From Propionibacteriaceae bacterium (lineage in GTDB: Bacteria > Actinomycetota > Actinomycetes > Propionibacteriales > Propionibacteriaceae), in the NCBI GenBank assembly GCA_031265725.1, contig JAISCH010000363.1, positions 1 to 6,020 on the forward strand: 6,020 nt of DNA, in the 5' to 3' direction. Of the stretch, positions 5,601-6,020 are shown in pieces. The notes under the pieces were generated by a model. The model saw only the letters and a program-made list of their open reading frames with translations. It was not told the origin of the DNA and did not search any database. Each line of letters opens with the position of its first letter. The first letter of the stretch is position 1. The position numbers and the translations under genes were made by a program.

Positions 5601-5660
5601 GAGAAAAGGGAATACTTAGGGCAAAATAGAGATATAAATAACATCAAGGGATAAAACTTG
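5601..5660. other. AT-rich tract between the repeat array and the yggS end
   Basis: Counted by hand, only 19 of these 60 bases are G or C (32%), sharply below the flanking genes. It contains runs such as GATATAAATAA and GGGATAAAAC. It could be a promoter upstream region, a DNA segment that melts easily beside the DnaA-box-like array, or simply relaxed intergenic sequence. The rest of the intergenic region (5661-5735) shows no clear terminator: CTTGAC at 5656-5661 and GTCAAG at 5730-5735 are inverted but too far apart to make a simple hairpin. Confidence 0.6.
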
Positions 5661-5735
5661 ACCCGTTCATCACGGCCTCAGAGCACTAGTGGGCACCGAG
5701 CATAGTTCGCCAACGCACCCCGGAAACCAGTCAAG

Positions 5736-6020
5736 CTAGCCACGGGCACCAAAGACAGCCGTCCCCACCCGGACACAGGTGGAGCCATACTCGACGGCCA
5801 ATTCAAAGTCGCCGGACATCCCCATCGAGAGTTGGTCATAGGATTGCCCGGCCAGCCCGAGCGTACGCAATTCACGCTGCGCGTCCAGCAAGGTCTGGAA
5901 ACAAGGCGCTACCAACTCCCGTACTGTCGAGGGTAACGCGATAGTCATCAATCCCCGCACGCGCAACGCGGAGTACGCGGGCATTCGTTGGGCGAAAGCC
6001 ACCACCTCATCAGGGGCCAG
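5736..6020 (-). CDS. YggS/PLPBP-family pyridoxal phosphate homeostasis protein, C-terminal part
   Basis: The last 94 codons of a YggS (PROSC) protein whose N-terminus lies beyond the right edge. The frame is open to 6020; GTG at 6003-6005 is an internal codon, because conserved family sequence (LAPDEV) continues upstream of it. Diagnostic segments are LRVRGLMTI, QSYDQLSMGMSGDFELAVEYGS and CVRVGTAVFGAR. The SMGMS turn and the following Ser-Thr and Arg bind the phosphate of PLP in this family. The PLP-binding lysine lies in the missing part. These proteins bind PLP without known enzymatic activity and affect vitamin B6 and amino-acid balance. In actinobacteria yggS usually sits in the division cluster between pgeF and sepF; here 214 nt of non-coding DNA and the ATPase gene follow instead. 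Confidence 0.93.
   Translation of the reverse strand: MAPDEVVAFAQRMPAYSALRVRGLMTIALPSTVRELVAPCFQTLLDAQRELRTLGLAGQSYDQLSMGMSGDFELAVEYGSTCVRVGTAVFGARG

Noticed and set aside
5656..5735. CTTGAC/GTCAAG inverted pair as a yggS terminator or recombination site
   Set aside because: Six-bp arms almost 70 bases apart are expected by chance; there is no stable inner stem or target-site signature.

Overview
The window is a chromosomal stretch from a high-GC Gram-positive bacterium (Actinomycetota). The evidence is the strongly G/C-ending codons of ftsK, the presence of a DUF3145 protein (a family I know only from actinobacteria), and NadD and RsfS sequences of actinobacterial type. NadD resembles what I remember of Micromonosporales/Glycomycetales proteins, but that order-level placement is only a guess. 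There is no insertion sequence, prophage, CRISPR array, rRNA or tRNA.

Layout. Positions 1-2159 (minus) hold the first 719 codons of the DNA translocase FtsK; its C-terminal DNA-reading domain lies beyond the left edge. Positions 2229-2714 (minus) encode a 161-aa DUF3145 protein, 69 nt upstream of ftsK and in the same direction. A 168-nt divergent region (2715-2882) separates it from a plus-strand operon, nadD (2883-3533) and rsfS (3530-3883), which overlap by 4 nt. rsfS converges, with a 39-nt gap, on a minus-strand gene (3923-5521). That gene encodes an Orc/AAA_16-type ATPase with a winged-helix domain and a long tail of 13-residue repeats. A 214-nt AT-rich intergenic region (5522-5735) follows, and then the last 94 codons of a YggS-family PLP-binding protein (5736-6020, minus).

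How the genes fit together. NadD makes the NAD precursor deamido-NAD and RsfS shuts down 70S assembly in starvation; this is a conserved housekeeping pair. FtsK moves the chromosome through the division septum. YggS is normally a division-cluster neighbour, but here it is followed by the ATPase gene and not by sepF. DUF3145 has no known role.

The less ordinary parts are non-coding or accessory. (1) Five copies of a 9-bp motif at an exact 10-bp period lie directly in front of the ATPase gene, next to an AT-rich tract; the outermost copy is one base from the DnaA-box consensus TTATCCACA. (2) The ATPase carries a repeat tail. (3) A long hairpin would bury the DUF3145 ribosome-binding site. (4) Promoter -10 boxes sit exactly where leaderless transcription of nadD and ftsK would need them. 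(5) rsfS has an unusual C/A-ending codon bias, and both convergent genes have C-rich, G-poor 3' ends, which would suit Rho-dependent termination. No undescribed multi-gene system is evident; the ATPase with its upstream array is the best candidate for something new.
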